From: Candidatus Thorarchaeota archaeon
Lineage (GTDB): Archaea; Asgardarchaeota; Thorarchaeia; Thorarchaeales; Thorarchaeaceae
NCBI GenBank assembly: GCA_011365025.1
Contig: RDOF01000015.1
Coordinates: 5,795 to 69,794, forward strand
Direction of reading: 5' to 3'
DNA: 64,000 nucleotides
Below, one piece after another: positions 8,345-16,256 of this stretch (positions within the stretch are counted from its first letter, which is position 1; every line of letters begins with the position of its first letter). The notes beneath the pieces are model-generated. The model saw nothing but the letters and a program-made list of their open reading frames with translations, did not search any database and was not told where the DNA came from. The position numbers were made by a program, and so were the translations under genes.

Positions 8345-9025
8345 ATGATGGAGTGCACAAGAATGGTTATTGACAATGGTAGATACATGAGCTCTGAGCT
8401 AGGCAACATAACTAAAATGATTGAAGACCATATGCGTGCAGCCCTCTCAGCCAACAAGATGGTGCAAGGCGCAATCATCGATTGGCTTGATGAGGGCAAG
8501 AACGTTGACCCCGAAAGCCTAGAAAAAATAACACAACTCGAAGAAAAGGCTGATGAGCTGAAGCGGGCGATTCTAAATGAACTCTCCAAAGCCAATTCTC
8601 TAATACAAAGAGAAGACCTCCTCAGGCTTGTGCACTATAACGATAAACTGCTTGATGGTGCTGAAATTGCTCTCTATCACCTCGCCGCAGTAATTCCATC
8701 CTGGAATCCTGATGGCGAAATTAAGGAGAAACTCAACAAGTTCTTTGAGCTCTTCAGCGATCAAATCACAGAACAAAGAGAGGCCGTACGATTTCTTAGT
8801 CTGAATATTGAGGAATCCATAAAGAAGGCAGACGAGATTTGCAGGTTGGAGAAGCAAATCGATACCATTCAAAGAGACATTGTGTCGATCCTGTATTCAC
8901 TTGACATCAAGATTTCTACGCTTCTTCGCTTTCGCGATTTCATCAACATGATGGAGGAAATCTCCAACTTCAGCGAGGATGCGGCAAATGTGATTAGAGG
9001 TTTATCGCTGACGTTAAACATTTGA
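8345..9025 (+). CDS. DUF47/PhoU-like protein
   Basis: This all-helical protein of about 226 residues belongs to the DUF47 family, distant relatives of PhoU that usually regulate or accompany PiT-type phosphate transporters. Recognisable blocks are ITQLEEKADELKRAIL in the first half, REDLLRLVHYNDKLLDGAE in the middle and FRDFINMMEEISNFSEDAANV at the end. No PiT transporter is present in the window, so a phosphate link is inferred from the family only. ATG 8345 or 8348 are both possible starts. The endA gene follows seven to fifteen bases later, probably in the same transcript. Confidence 0.85.
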   Translation: MMECTRMVIDNGRYMSSELGNITKMIEDHMRAALSANKMVQGAIIDWLDEGKNVDPESLEKITQLEEKADELKRAILNELSKANSLIQREDLLRLVHYNDKLLDGAEIALYHLAAVIPSWNPDGEIKEKLNKFFELFSDQITEQREAVRFLSLNIEESIKKADEICRLEKQIDTIQRDIVSILYSLDIKISTLLRFRDFINMMEEISNFSEDAANVIRGLSLTLNI

Positions 9026-9040
9026 TCACCGGTGGAATCC

Positions 9041-9598
9041 TTGTCAGAAAAACCAACGACTGCTGAACTTGTAGGCAATAGAGCGGTGGTATGGGACAAC
9101 GAAGGCGCTATGAAGCTCTATGCAGACGGTTACTTTGGCCAGCCCGTTGGAATAAGAAAACCGAAGTCTGCGGATTTCGATAAACCTCTTGAACTATCCT
9201 TACTTGAATGCGCATACTTGTCAGAGAAGAAAAGAGTCCGAGTGAAAGAACCCTCCAAAGACCGCCTTCTCTCGGTAAAGGCGATAGTTGAGCTGGGCAT
9301 GGAAGTGACCGATGGTTTCCAAGATCAATTCTATGTCTACTCAGAACTAAGAAACCTCGGATACATTGTCCGTCCAGGCCTCAAATTTGGCACGGATTTC
9401 GCTGTCTACGAACGAGGTCCTGGACTAGACCACGCCCCGTTCCTTGTTCATGTCATTGCTCAAAAGAAAGGGGTTGCCCCGCTGGACATTGTACGCGCAG
9501 GTCGACTGGCCACCAGCGTGCGCAAGAAATTCATCATTGCGACCGTGAAAGAAAACGGAGAAATCGCCTACTATAGTTTTGTTTGGCACCGACCCTAG
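9041..9598 (+). CDS. endA: tRNA-splicing endonuclease EndA
   Basis: This enzyme cuts bulge-helix-bulge motifs in pre-tRNA and pre-rRNA. The catalytic triad can be read near the C-terminus: Tyr in FGTDFAVYERG, His in LDHAPFLVH and Lys in SVRKKFIIATV. At about 185 residues it is the single-domain homotetramer-type length. GGTGG at 9031-9035 sits five bases before TTG 9041, which is preferred; GTG 9032 lies inside that site. It follows the DUF47 gene in probable co-transcription. Intron-containing tRNAs are therefore expected elsewhere in the genome. Confidence 0.93.
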   Translation: MSEKPTTAELVGNRAVVWDNEGAMKLYADGYFGQPVGIRKPKSADFDKPLELSLLECAYLSEKKRVRVKEPSKDRLLSVKAIVELGMEVTDGFQDQFYVYSELRNLGYIVRPGLKFGTDFAVYERGPGLDHAPFLVHVIAQKKGVAPLDIVRAGRLATSVRKKFIIATVKENGEIAYYSFVWHRP

Positions 9599-9676
9599 GT
9601 CCTACATGAGAAATACAAATAAGGGCCTGCGCTCTCGATTTCACAGTTTCATCGAGCCCACGAGGGTGGTTTCCGA

Positions 9677-9994
9677 ATGACAGACAAAGCAGAGAATGCA
9701 AAGACCTTCGGCGCATTGTTGGCGCAGGCTTGGGAGAACACTCCCTCTTTCATTTGTAGTAATGATGACTATATCTACTGCCTGTTTCCAGCCGATGATA
9801 CCAAGCAGAAGTGGGTAGAAGCATCCTTGACCTTTCCAGACGGTTCTCTTGACAAGAAGGAGATAGATGCTCCCCGTGCCACGGCGCTCTTGATTGAGGA
9901 ACTCAAGGTACTTCCTACCTATGGCGCAGAATCCATTGTGAATACAAAAGGGAAACTAGATGCTGCCGCAGCACGTCTGGGCTCTCTGTCCTGA
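9677..9994 (+). CDS. Small hypothetical protein (105 aa)
   Basis: I do not recognise this acidic, soluble protein of 105 residues. Codon use and an upstream GGGTGGT ribosome binding site at about 9664-9670 support a real gene. It has a mixed alpha/beta look (FICSNDDYIYCLFPADDTKQKWVEA, then helices around RATALLIEELKVL) and no motif that points to an enzyme. A TATA-like AAATACAAATAAG lies near 9609-9621, so it may have its own promoter. It stands between endA and a zinc-ribbon coiled-coil gene on the same strand. Confidence 0.65.
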   Translation: MTDKAENAKTFGALLAQAWENTPSFICSNDDYIYCLFPADDTKQKWVEASLTFPDGSLDKKEIDAPRATALLIEELKVLPTYGAESIVNTKGKLDAAAARLGSLS

Positions 9995-10067
9995 GTTTTG
10001 CAGGTGCATCTTGAAATAGTGATAGTATGGTTTTGCATCGAATCATTGTCTAGGATTGAGGATTCTC

Positions 10068-10856
10068 ATGCCTGGAAGGTTGATTGTATGTCCATCTTGT
10101 GGCAATGAAGTGCCTGTGGGGCGATTCTGCAATTCCTGCGGACTCCCTCTTCCACAGGTTGAAACAGACTCCATCACGGACTCAGACTCCGAGACTCCGC
10201 TATCTCAATCTCATCCTGATATGAAGAAAGGAGAAATCCCACGGTTTTCACTTACAATCAGTGGCATGGACTCCTTGGCCTCCGCTAGTCTGTTTTCCCG
10301 TGCAGAGCTGGAAATAATCGATGAGGAGCTTGATCAGCTCATCGAGCAAATTGGCGCAACGCGTCAAGCTCTTCAGCTCAAGGAGGCAGACAAGTCTGTT
10401 CTTACGAGTCGTGCAAATGAGCTTAGGAAGTCATTTGAAACCACAAAGAAGCGACGAGAGGAGCTGGCAAGATTCGGACGAAGGCTCCCTGTAGAGGTTA
10501 TTCTCACCAACCTACAAGAGCAAGAATCCAAACTTGAGAAGCTTGAAGGTGTGCAGGGTTCGATAGATTCAGCAGTCTACAAGGAACAGCGGTCGCAGCT
10601 ACAGGCCGGAATTAAGGCACTTGAGAAGGAGCTGAAGAGCGCGATCAAGGACGCCGATCGCTGGCTAAAGGGAATCGGCGGATTGCGACGAACTCTGTTG
10701 AAGGAGGGAAGTCGACTTGAAGCCAGATACAAGATTGGCGATTTGTCACCCACCGCATATGACAAGGCCAGAGCAGAGAATGACCGAGCAATACGAACTC
10801 TTGATGTCTGTGGTAGGATGCTCGATGAAATATTGGCAAATGCCAAAAAAAGGTGA
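10068..10856 (+). CDS. Zinc-ribbon protein with long coiled coil
   Basis: This 262-residue protein has an N-terminal zinc ribbon (CPSCGNEVPVGRFCNSCG, two CxxC pairs near residues 8-25), a Ser/Asp/Thr-rich linker to about residue 70, and then nearly continuous charged heptads to the C-terminus (ELEIIDEELDQLIEQIGATR and later repeats). The architecture suggests a cytoplasmic scaffold or nucleic-acid-associated protein; no enzymatic motif is visible. The start is ATG 10068 with TTGAGG upstream; the frame reaches back to a TTG at 10056, which lies inside that site. Confidence 0.7.
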   Translation: MPGRLIVCPSCGNEVPVGRFCNSCGLPLPQVETDSITDSDSETPLSQSHPDMKKGEIPRFSLTISGMDSLASASLFSRAELEIIDEELDQLIEQIGATRQALQLKEADKSVLTSRANELRKSFETTKKRREELARFGRRLPVEVILTNLQEQESKLEKLEGVQGSIDSAVYKEQRSQLQAGIKALEKELKSAIKDADRWLKGIGGLRRTLLKEGSRLEARYKIGDLSPTAYDKARAENDRAIRTLDVCGRMLDEILANAKKR

Positions 10857-10884
10857 TTTGCATAATACGATGTAAATGGAGTGA

Positions 10885-11202
10885 ATGGAAATGTCCACGG
10901 CTCTCCAAGAATGTACCCCTTTTTGTAACAAGTTTAGGTGCGACAGAAAACCCTCTGCATATCAAGTCACACGCAAAGGCAAACAGAAGGTGATTTGGTG
11001 CAGCTGGGTAGATGACATGTGTGACGGACCTTGGTGCAAGTTTGGGATTTGCACTGCAAGGAAAATGACTGAAAGCGGAAAATGCAAGGACTTGCCAGTG
11101 AAAGCAACTGCACAGACTGGATCTAGCAGGTCCTTCGATGATGCTGAATTCGATATGGATAAGGGTATTCCGAAGAAATTTGTAAGAGAACTTGAAGGTT
11201 GA
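10885..11202 (+). CDS. Cysteine-rich hypothetical protein
   Basis: This product of about 103-105 residues has nine cysteines in its first 70 residues, arranged roughly as CTPFCNKFRC, then WCSWVDDMCDGPWCKFGIC and GKCKD. The second half (SSRSFDDAEFDMDKGIPKK) is acidic and probably flexible. The pattern suggests a zinc or iron-sulfur binding fold of two knuckles. Tryptophans flanking the cysteines hint at a binding surface. I do not recognise the family. ATG 10885 or 10891 may start it. It follows the zinc-ribbon coiled-coil gene by 28 bases and may share its transcript. Confidence 0.65.
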   Translation: MEMSTALQECTPFCNKFRCDRKPSAYQVTRKGKQKVIWCSWVDDMCDGPWCKFGICTARKMTESGKCKDLPVKATAQTGSSRSFDDAEFDMDKGIPKKFVRELEG

Positions 11203-11244
11203 CCACATAATCAGCCTGATGATACGGGATCAACGCCCCGCAAT

Positions 11245-11255
11245 GTCTATAAGTA
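11245..11255 (+). promoter_or_regulatory. TATA box upstream of the 41-aa membrane protein gene
   Basis: GTCTATAAGTA predicts a transcript start near 11275. A leader of about 20 bases with AGGTGAG at 11282-11288 then precedes TTG 11294, which supports the small gene as real. Confidence 0.5.
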
Positions 11256-11293
11256 TCACGTAGGTCACGCCATATTGAGCTAGGTGAGCAAAA

Positions 11294-11419
11294 TTGTTCG
11301 AAGAAATCCGTCCTGAAATGCGGGCTCTCATTTACTTGATGGTGGGTCTAACGTTGCTTGGCATCGGAATAATCCTTGGTCAGACCGCCTATGCTCTAGG
11401 TTTTCTGTCCGCGCCTTAG
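11294..11419 (+). CDS. 41-residue membrane microprotein
   Basis: A TTG start sits five bases after a strong AGGTGAG ribosome binding site and is preceded by a TATA box. The peptide has a short acidic/basic head (MFEEIRPEMR) and one long hydrophobic stretch (ALIYLMVGLTLLGIGIILGQ and on to about residue 38), long enough for one membrane helix. The function is unknown. It lies 28 bases before the PurM-like gene and could be co-transcribed with it. Too short for homology inference by eye; conservation would decide. Confidence 0.5.
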   Translation: MFEEIRPEMRALIYLMVGLTLLGIGIILGQTAYALGFLSAP

Positions 11420-11447
11420 GCATCATGGATGTGCTTGGTGACTACTC

Positions 11448-12428
11448 TTGAGCCGCCTGGAAGATATCGTGGCTACTCTTCTTGATTTCGATGGCATAAC
11501 TAGGAAGTATGTTCTTCCTTCAATTATTGGGAAGCTGCGACTCGAGTCTTTCCGTGGTGATCATGCACATGGGTTGGGTGAGGACTCGGCTGCAATTGGG
11601 ACAGAGAGCAATGAGGTGATTCTACTCACAACTGATGCAATTGTTGAGGAGCTCTGTCTCAAACACCCTCGAGCGGCCGGATTCAACGCCGTATTGGCAA
11701 ACGTAATGGACATCTATGCTGCCGGTGGTGTCCCCACTTCTTTTGCAGTGGCCCTCTCCTACTCGGATAGGACCATTGGTGATCAGCTTCTTCTAGGGTT
11801 GATAGATGGCTCTAATGCGTTTCAGGTGCCAATAGTGCGTGGACACACAAATCCCCTGGCATCTTCAACCTTCGTTGTAGGCTCCGCCACGGGAACGGTT
11901 CAAAGGGCCAACTTATTGACTGCAGGTGGCGCTCAAGTTAATGATATTCTTGTCCTGCTATTTGATCGGGAGGGTCAAAGGGGGTCAAGCTACCAACTTG
12001 GATGGGACTCAGTCACAGGCCGAGAATCAGCGACTTTGGTGCAGCGGCTTTCTGTGATGAATGACTTGGCTCGAGGACATCTGCTCCGGGCAGCAAAGGA
12101 TGTATCAGTGGCGGGGATTATTGGTACTGCCGGTATGCTCCTGGAGTATTCAGAGATGGGCGGAATAATCTACTTAGATGCCATTGAGCAACACAAGCCG
12201 GAAGATGTGCCAATGGAAGACTGGCTTAGAATGTTCTTGTCCTTGGGATTTCTCGTTTCTACGACAAGGAAGCAAATGAACAGAGTACTGAAGATTGCAG
12301 AGGCACATGGCGTAACGGCAGTTGAAATAGGAATGGTCAATGGCACCAAGGAGCTGAGACTACGTCTGGGCTCCGAGGAGCGGATGATGTTTGATTACTC
12401 CAAGGGGCCAATCCTGACCCCGCGGTGA
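11448..12428 (+). CDS. AIR-synthase-related (PurM-like) protein, methanogenesis-marker-2 type
   Basis: This 326-residue protein belongs to the PurM/SelD/ThiL/HypE ATP-binding superfamily. Seen features are the glycine-rich GLGEDSAAIG near residues 42-51 (nucleotide-binding N-terminal loop), LLTTDAIVEE (metal Asp), the VMDIYAAGG helix and a C-terminal half with VSVAGIIGTAGMLLE. It most resembles the AIR-synthase-related proteins that in methanogens are called methanogenesis marker 2, which are also found in non-methanogens. The substrate is unknown. It is not an obvious SelD: the Cys/Sec-containing N-terminal loop of selenophosphate synthetase is absent. TTG start with a GGTGA site upstream. 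Confidence 0.75.
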   Translation: MSRLEDIVATLLDFDGITRKYVLPSIIGKLRLESFRGDHAHGLGEDSAAIGTESNEVILLTTDAIVEELCLKHPRAAGFNAVLANVMDIYAAGGVPTSFAVALSYSDRTIGDQLLLGLIDGSNAFQVPIVRGHTNPLASSTFVVGSATGTVQRANLLTAGGAQVNDILVLLFDREGQRGSSYQLGWDSVTGRESATLVQRLSVMNDLARGHLLRAAKDVSVAGIIGTAGMLLEYSEMGGIIYLDAIEQHKPEDVPMEDWLRMFLSLGFLVSTTRKQMNRVLKIAEAHGVTAVEIGMVNGTKELRLRLGSEERMMFDYSKGPILTPR

Positions 12429-12457
12429 AAATTTGATTGCCAACGCGGGCCGTCATA

Positions 12458-12466
12458 GTTATAATG
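12458..12466 (+). promoter_or_regulatory. TATA box for the 75-aa zinc-binding protein gene
   Basis: GTTATAATG lies 28 bases before GTG 12490, predicting a leaderless transcript. This matches the lack of a Shine-Dalgarno sequence. Confidence 0.55.
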
Positions 12467-12489
12467 CTGACATCCAGAGTTGACTATTA

Positions 12490-12717
12490 GTGAGGAATTT
12501 GTCGTCGTCCAATAAAGTATGCAGTATTGCCGGCTGCAACAACGAATCAAAGAGGTCATTTGCAACTGTACGCATTGTGGAAAGCGTTTCAAAAACAGGC
12601 CTTAAGCTGAAAGATGCACGCTCTCGAAAGACCTACCTGTGTGCTGACCACTGGAAACTAGTGAAGAAGGCATACAAGAAGGATACGAAAGGCGAGAGAA
12701 TGCGATGGGGCCCTTGA
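12490..12717 (+). CDS. Small Cys/His zinc-binding protein (75 aa)
   Basis: The product has potential zinc ligands CSIAGC at its N-terminus and LCADHW near residue 50, spaced like a single treble-clef or small finger, in a very basic background (KKAYKKDTKGERMR at the C-terminus). It is probably a nucleic-acid or ribosome-associated protein. I do not recognise the family. The leaderless promoter supports GTG 12490 as the start. The next gene on the strand begins 55 bases later. Confidence 0.65.
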   Translation: MRNLSSSNKVCSIAGCNNESKRSFATVRIVESVSKTGLKLKDARSRKTYLCADHWKLVKKAYKKDTKGERMRWGP

Positions 12718-12772
12718 GCTTTGAGACGAGAGACCAACAAGTTGTCTGATTCCTCTCTTGGAGCTGCTATTA

Positions 12773-13114
12773 ATGACCAAAGAAGATGCGGCATTTGCCA
12801 AGCTGGAGCCGAACTACAAGCTTTGGCTTGAGTATGAAGGCGAGTATGTCTTCGGTCCCGGCGCATATGCAATCATGAATCATGTTCTTCAGAAGGGCAC
12901 TCTCACAGGAGTCACGGAATCAACGGGAATGTCTTACCGATATGCGTGGGGGGTTATTCGTAAAATAGAGCTGACCCTTGATGTCAAGATACTTGAAACC
13001 TTTAAGGGTGGTCCTTCAGGTGGGGGCGGTGCAAAGATTACGGAGTTTGGGCTCAAACTGATGCAGATGTTCGCCCGGGTCAGAGATGGCTTCGAGCATG
13101 CCAGCAGAATTTGA
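12773..13114 (+). CDS. ModE-like winged-helix transcription regulator
   Basis: This 113-residue single-domain regulator resembles the N-terminal DNA-binding half of ModE: LEYEGEYVFGPGAYAIMNHV, then an HTH (TLTGVTESTGMSYRYAWGVI) in which SYRYAW is the recognition-helix signature of ModE/LysR-type wHTH, and a glycine-rich wing (FKGGPSGGGGAKIT) ahead of the dimer helix. The TOBE molybdate/tungstate-binding half is missing, so effector sensing is uncertain. Start ATG 12773 with TTGGAG at 12758-12763. Two tungsten-type oxidoreductases are encoded in this window, but no ModE-type operator is identified. Confidence 0.8.
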   Translation: MTKEDAAFAKLEPNYKLWLEYEGEYVFGPGAYAIMNHVLQKGTLTGVTESTGMSYRYAWGVIRKIELTLDVKILETFKGGPSGGGGAKITEFGLKLMQMFARVRDGFEHASRI

Positions 13115-13130
13115 TGGTGCTTGAGGGGAT

Positions 13131-14195
13131 TTAAGAGAATCTAATCTCAATCGCATTGTTTGGACAGTGGCTCTTGCACTCCAAGCACATAATGCAATCC
13201 GGAGAGTGCATGTGCTGATACGGATATCTCCTGATTCGAATGTTCATTGGACAGACAGTTTCACATACATTGCACACATCAGGTGTACATCTTGCTGGAT
13301 TTCTCCCTATTCCAATCAATGCGTCACGTGAGAACACACTATACAGCCACCCTGCTGGGCATATCCATCTGCAGAACCAACGTGGATACCAGAAAGCAAT
13401 CACAGCCATAAGCACGACAAGGAGTAGCTGCGCGAATGCCCATCCCCACTGTGTGAAATACCATAGCGTGGTGATATCCGTTGGCCATGGCAGAGGCGGC
13501 AGCACGACAAAAATGATGTATGCGGGGTTGATTGGAGAAAAGGCTGCATTGGCGAACGGTCCAAGCAGGGTTGTCAGTGTGTCTGCAGTACCAAGTATCC
13601 GACTATACCCAACCCATAGGGCAAAAAACATCACAAGGACAAAGACATATACTTTGAATTTTCGAGCATCTGTTTCAGTTTTTGGTGAAACTTGCGCCTT
13701 CTCTCTCTTTGGCAGAGTAGCAAAGTCCTGAATCGTTCCAATTGGGCAAATCCATCCACATCCTGCTCTGCCTACTATAGTCAGAATAATAATCATGGCA
13801 CCGATGGTGAAGAATGGAAATATCCCGGCCGTAAACTCACGTTGAAGAGTGTCAAAGGACCCTGCCAAGACTGCCACAGTGCCCTCAAGAGGAGCTATAA
13901 TCGGGAGCGTTGGAAGAATATCGCGGAAAGCTTGCCAGAAAGCCACAATCTGTTCGCCTCCTGCCCATGCGGCGAAGATGTAGGCATTTATTCCCAACAG
14001 AAAGAGAATCTGGACCACTCTGCGTAGCATACGCAGATTGAAAATGAGTCCTATAGGATTCTTGATTCTGGCTCTCCCAAGAGACGGCTTCTTCGCTCCT
14101 TTCTCCTGAAGTTCCTCAGAGGGTGCCTCTTTCTCTTCCACATCCTCTGCTTCTTCAGCTTCGAGCTCTTCTGCCAGTTCCTTATCTTCGGCCAT
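13131..14195 (-). CDS. NapH/MauN-type membrane polyferredoxin
   Basis: After an acidic, Glu-rich cytoplasmic tail of about 50 residues come several membrane helices. Between them lie two cytoplasmic CxxxCP motifs typical of NapH-type proteins (GRAGCGWICPIGT and RWFCRWICPAGW). The C-terminus holds two [4Fe-4S] ferredoxin motifs (CNVCETVCP and CIMCLECKSHCP). Such proteins pass electrons across or along the membrane to a quinone or a partner dehydrogenase; the partner here is unknown. I chose ATG 14195. A longer frame from TTG 14309, which overlaps the preceding gene's stop, would add 38 residues and is the alternative. Confidence 0.8.
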   Translation of the reverse strand: MAEDKELAEELEAEEAEDVEEKEAPSEELQEKGAKKPSLGRARIKNPIGLIFNLRMLRRVVQILFLLGINAYIFAAWAGGEQIVAFWQAFRDILPTLPIIAPLEGTVAVLAGSFDTLQREFTAGIFPFFTIGAMIIILTIVGRAGCGWICPIGTIQDFATLPKREKAQVSPKTETDARKFKVYVFVLVMFFALWVGYSRILGTADTLTTLLGPFANAAFSPINPAYIIFVVLPPLPWPTDITTLWYFTQWGWAFAQLLLVVLMAVIAFWYPRWFCRWICPAGWLYSVFSRDALIGIGRNPARCTPDVCNVCETVCPMNIRIRRYPYQHMHSPDCIMCLECKSHCPNNAIEIRFS

Positions 14196-14305
14196 GACAT
14201 TTTGTCCTCGGCAAGGGCGATATTGGCGCGGAACTTGGGCCAGCATTAAAAACATTGCGTTGAACAGCGATTGCCTCATCGAAATGTTAACACGCCAGAC
14301 CAATT

Positions 14306-14713
14306 TCAAATCAAGACAAACAGGACCTCAATGACGCCTCCGACTAGACGAATCGTTATGGAATATTGCCCATCGGTAATATCGCCCAGAAGGCTCACTG
14401 GATGCAGGAATGTATCGCTCCACTGAACTGCCTGAACTCCTTCCCTATCAAAATCAATAGTCAGTATATTTCCGTTGGCTGATACTGTGACGTAATTCGG
14501 GATCGTTGTTGTGAATGCTGTGTTATTAGCCGCTCCTGTGTCAACAAGTCGAGTTTCGTTAAGCAGTCTGGCTGCGAAGGCGTCCGCTCTCTCAAGCTCT
14601 GTGACATTCTCCAGCGTGTTAATTGCGAACATAAGCGCCGGAACGCCGACAATGACCACTGTTGTGAGTCCCAAAGCTATTAGTACCATCTTTTCTAGAG
14701 ACCTGGACACCAT
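14306..14713 (-). CDS. Single-pass membrane or pilin-like hypothetical protein
   Basis: This 135-residue protein has a short basic head (MVSRSLEK), a hydrophobic segment (MVLIALGLTTVVIVGVPALMF) and then a Thr/Asn-rich extracytoplasmic domain of about 100 residues, rich in beta strands (NYVTVSANGNILTIDF, QYSITIRLVGGVIEVLF). The shape fits archaeal secreted or pilin-like proteins, but no clear class III signal peptide cleavage site is visible. It lies directly upstream of the polyferredoxin gene and may be co-transcribed, so the two might form a membrane complex. I do not recognise a family. Confidence 0.6.
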   Translation of the reverse strand: MVSRSLEKMVLIALGLTTVVIVGVPALMFAINTLENVTELERADAFAARLLNETRLVDTGAANNTAFTTTIPNYVTVSANGNILTIDFDREGVQAVQWSDTFLHPVSLLGDITDGQYSITIRLVGGVIEVLFVLI

Positions 14714-14861
14714 GGGAGTCTGTTCAGCACCCCTCCCAATAAACCGCCCGATTCATCTCCCTTTTTTTCGCTTCCGGCCATGCGGTTAATAGCAATAACC
14801 GAATTCTTTCTTTAGCCAAGGTTTTATGCGAGTGTACAGTTAACGTGAGAGGAGCAGCATC

Positions 14862-16256
14862 ATGAAGGAACTAGTTCCTGTCAATATTGGCCTTGTTGGA
14901 CACATTGATCACGGGAAAACTGCTCTAGCCAAAGCTCTGAGCGAAAAGGTATCTACAGCAGGATTAGACAAACATCCCCAAGCACGACAGCGGGGGATAA
15001 CAATTGACCTGGGGTTCACCATGTTTACTCTTGGCGATTATCTCGTGACTTTGGTGGATGCTCCCGGACATGCAGACCTAATTAGAAGCGTAGTCGCAGG
15101 TGCCACCATTATTGATTTAGCAATTCTTGTTGTTGCTGCAGACGAAGGTCCAAAGATACAGACAGGAGAACATGTTGTAGTTCTTAGGTCATTGGGAATA
15201 GATACGGTGGTTGTAGCTATCACGAAGTCAGACTTGGTTAGTCCTGGCAAAATAACAGACATTCAAAAGCAAGTTTCAGGTGTGCTGCAAAGTGCTGGGT
15301 TCACGCAGGTCGAATATGCTCAGGTTTCAACGAAGAACGGGGCTGGAATTGAGCAATTGAAAGCATTGTTGCTCAAGGTTATCAGGCCTAGGAATCGTAA
15401 CACAACTGGCTCTTTTCTTATGCCAATCGACCACGCATTTCCGATAAAGGGATATGGGACTGTTGTAACCGGAACAATTCAGCGCGGAACCACTAGAAAT
15501 GGAGCTTCACTGCAAATAATGCCGCAAGGAACGGTTGGCCGAGTCCGCTCGCTGCAAACATTCGGTGAAACCAGAGAGGAGTCAAGTGCCGGCGAACGTG
15601 TTGGAATTAATATCCCAGAGCTGAATCATAACGACATTAGCAGAGGCGACTACCTCTGCCATCCCGGCAGCCTTCTGCGGTCGTCAGCCCTGATTGCAAA
15701 GTTGGAAAGGAACTCGCTCTATCGGGAACGAGTTACAAATAGAATGGTCGTGAGCGCAACCGTTGGAATGGCTACCACAACTGCCGAGATCGTTCCATTT
15801 GAGTTGACTACGGATACGCGCGTGATTTTGGATGAGATAGACAGCAAAACGCTGGATTTAGCGCTTCTTTTCCAAAAGCCGCTTGCAGTAGAAGAAGAAA
15901 TGAAGGTTCTTCTTATGAGAACGGATCTTCCTCCTTCTAGGATGCGAATAATTGGTGCAGGAGTTGTAACCGAAGTGCCTGAAGTTCTATCTCTATACAA
16001 GAGAAAGAAGCGAACAGGAGGAGTTCTCCGTCTTCGAGAAGATGATGTGCTTGTCGAGGGTTTGGCATCAAGCAAGAGAGTTGCTGAGGCTCTTGTGGGA
16101 TCTCAAGTGCATACGGCACATGGCGTCAAGGGAATTATTAAACATGCCTTCGGAACAAGAGGCGTTGTTGGCATCGAGTTCCAAGAACCCGTATCCGAAA
16201 CAGAGCAAGTGACTTACGAGCGATTTGTGAAGGAGGATGTGAAATTTGGACCCTGA
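14862..16256 (+). CDS. selB: Selenocysteine-specific elongation factor SelB (archaeal aSelB)
   Basis: This GTPase brings Sec-tRNA(Sec) to the ribosome at UGA codons. Motifs: G1 GHIDHGKT (13-20), G2 around RQRGITIDLG, G3 DAPGH, G4 TKSD; then two beta-barrel domains (GYGTVVTGT is the domain II signature) and a short fourth domain ending near KFGP. At 464 residues it has the short archaeal form, lacking the bacterial winged-helix tail that reads SECIS. GAGAGGAG at 14847-14854 is a strong ribosome binding site, and GGTTTTATGC near 14819 may be the TATA box. Its stop overlaps the spcS start by 11 bases, so the two genes are one operon. Confidence 0.95.
   Translation: MKELVPVNIGLVGHIDHGKTALAKALSEKVSTAGLDKHPQARQRGITIDLGFTMFTLGDYLVTLVDAPGHADLIRSVVAGATIIDLAILVVAADEGPKIQTGEHVVVLRSLGIDTVVVAITKSDLVSPGKITDIQKQVSGVLQSAGFTQVEYAQVSTKNGAGIEQLKALLLKVIRPRNRNTTGSFLMPIDHAFPIKGYGTVVTGTIQRGTTRNGASLQIMPQGTVGRVRSLQTFGETREESSAGERVGINIPELNHNDISRGDYLCHPGSLLRSSALIAKLERNSLYRERVTNRMVVSATVGMATTTAEIVPFELTTDTRVILDEIDSKTLDLALLFQKPLAVEEEMKVLLMRTDLPPSRMRIIGAGVVTEVPEVLSLYKRKKRTGGVLRLREDDVLVEGLASSKRVAEALVGSQVHTAHGVKGIIKHAFGTRGVVGIEFQEPVSETEQVTYERFVKEDVKFGP

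Noticed and set aside
11448..12428. The PurM-like gene as the SelD that the Sec system needs.
   Set aside because: It lacks the N-terminal Cys/Sec loop and the spacing of selenophosphate synthetase; it matches the methanogenesis-marker-2 branch better.
14762..14768. Run of seven T between the pilin-like gene and selB, considered as terminator.
   Set aside because: No plus-strand gene ends upstream of it; on the minus strand it is an A run in the promoter region of the pilin-like gene.
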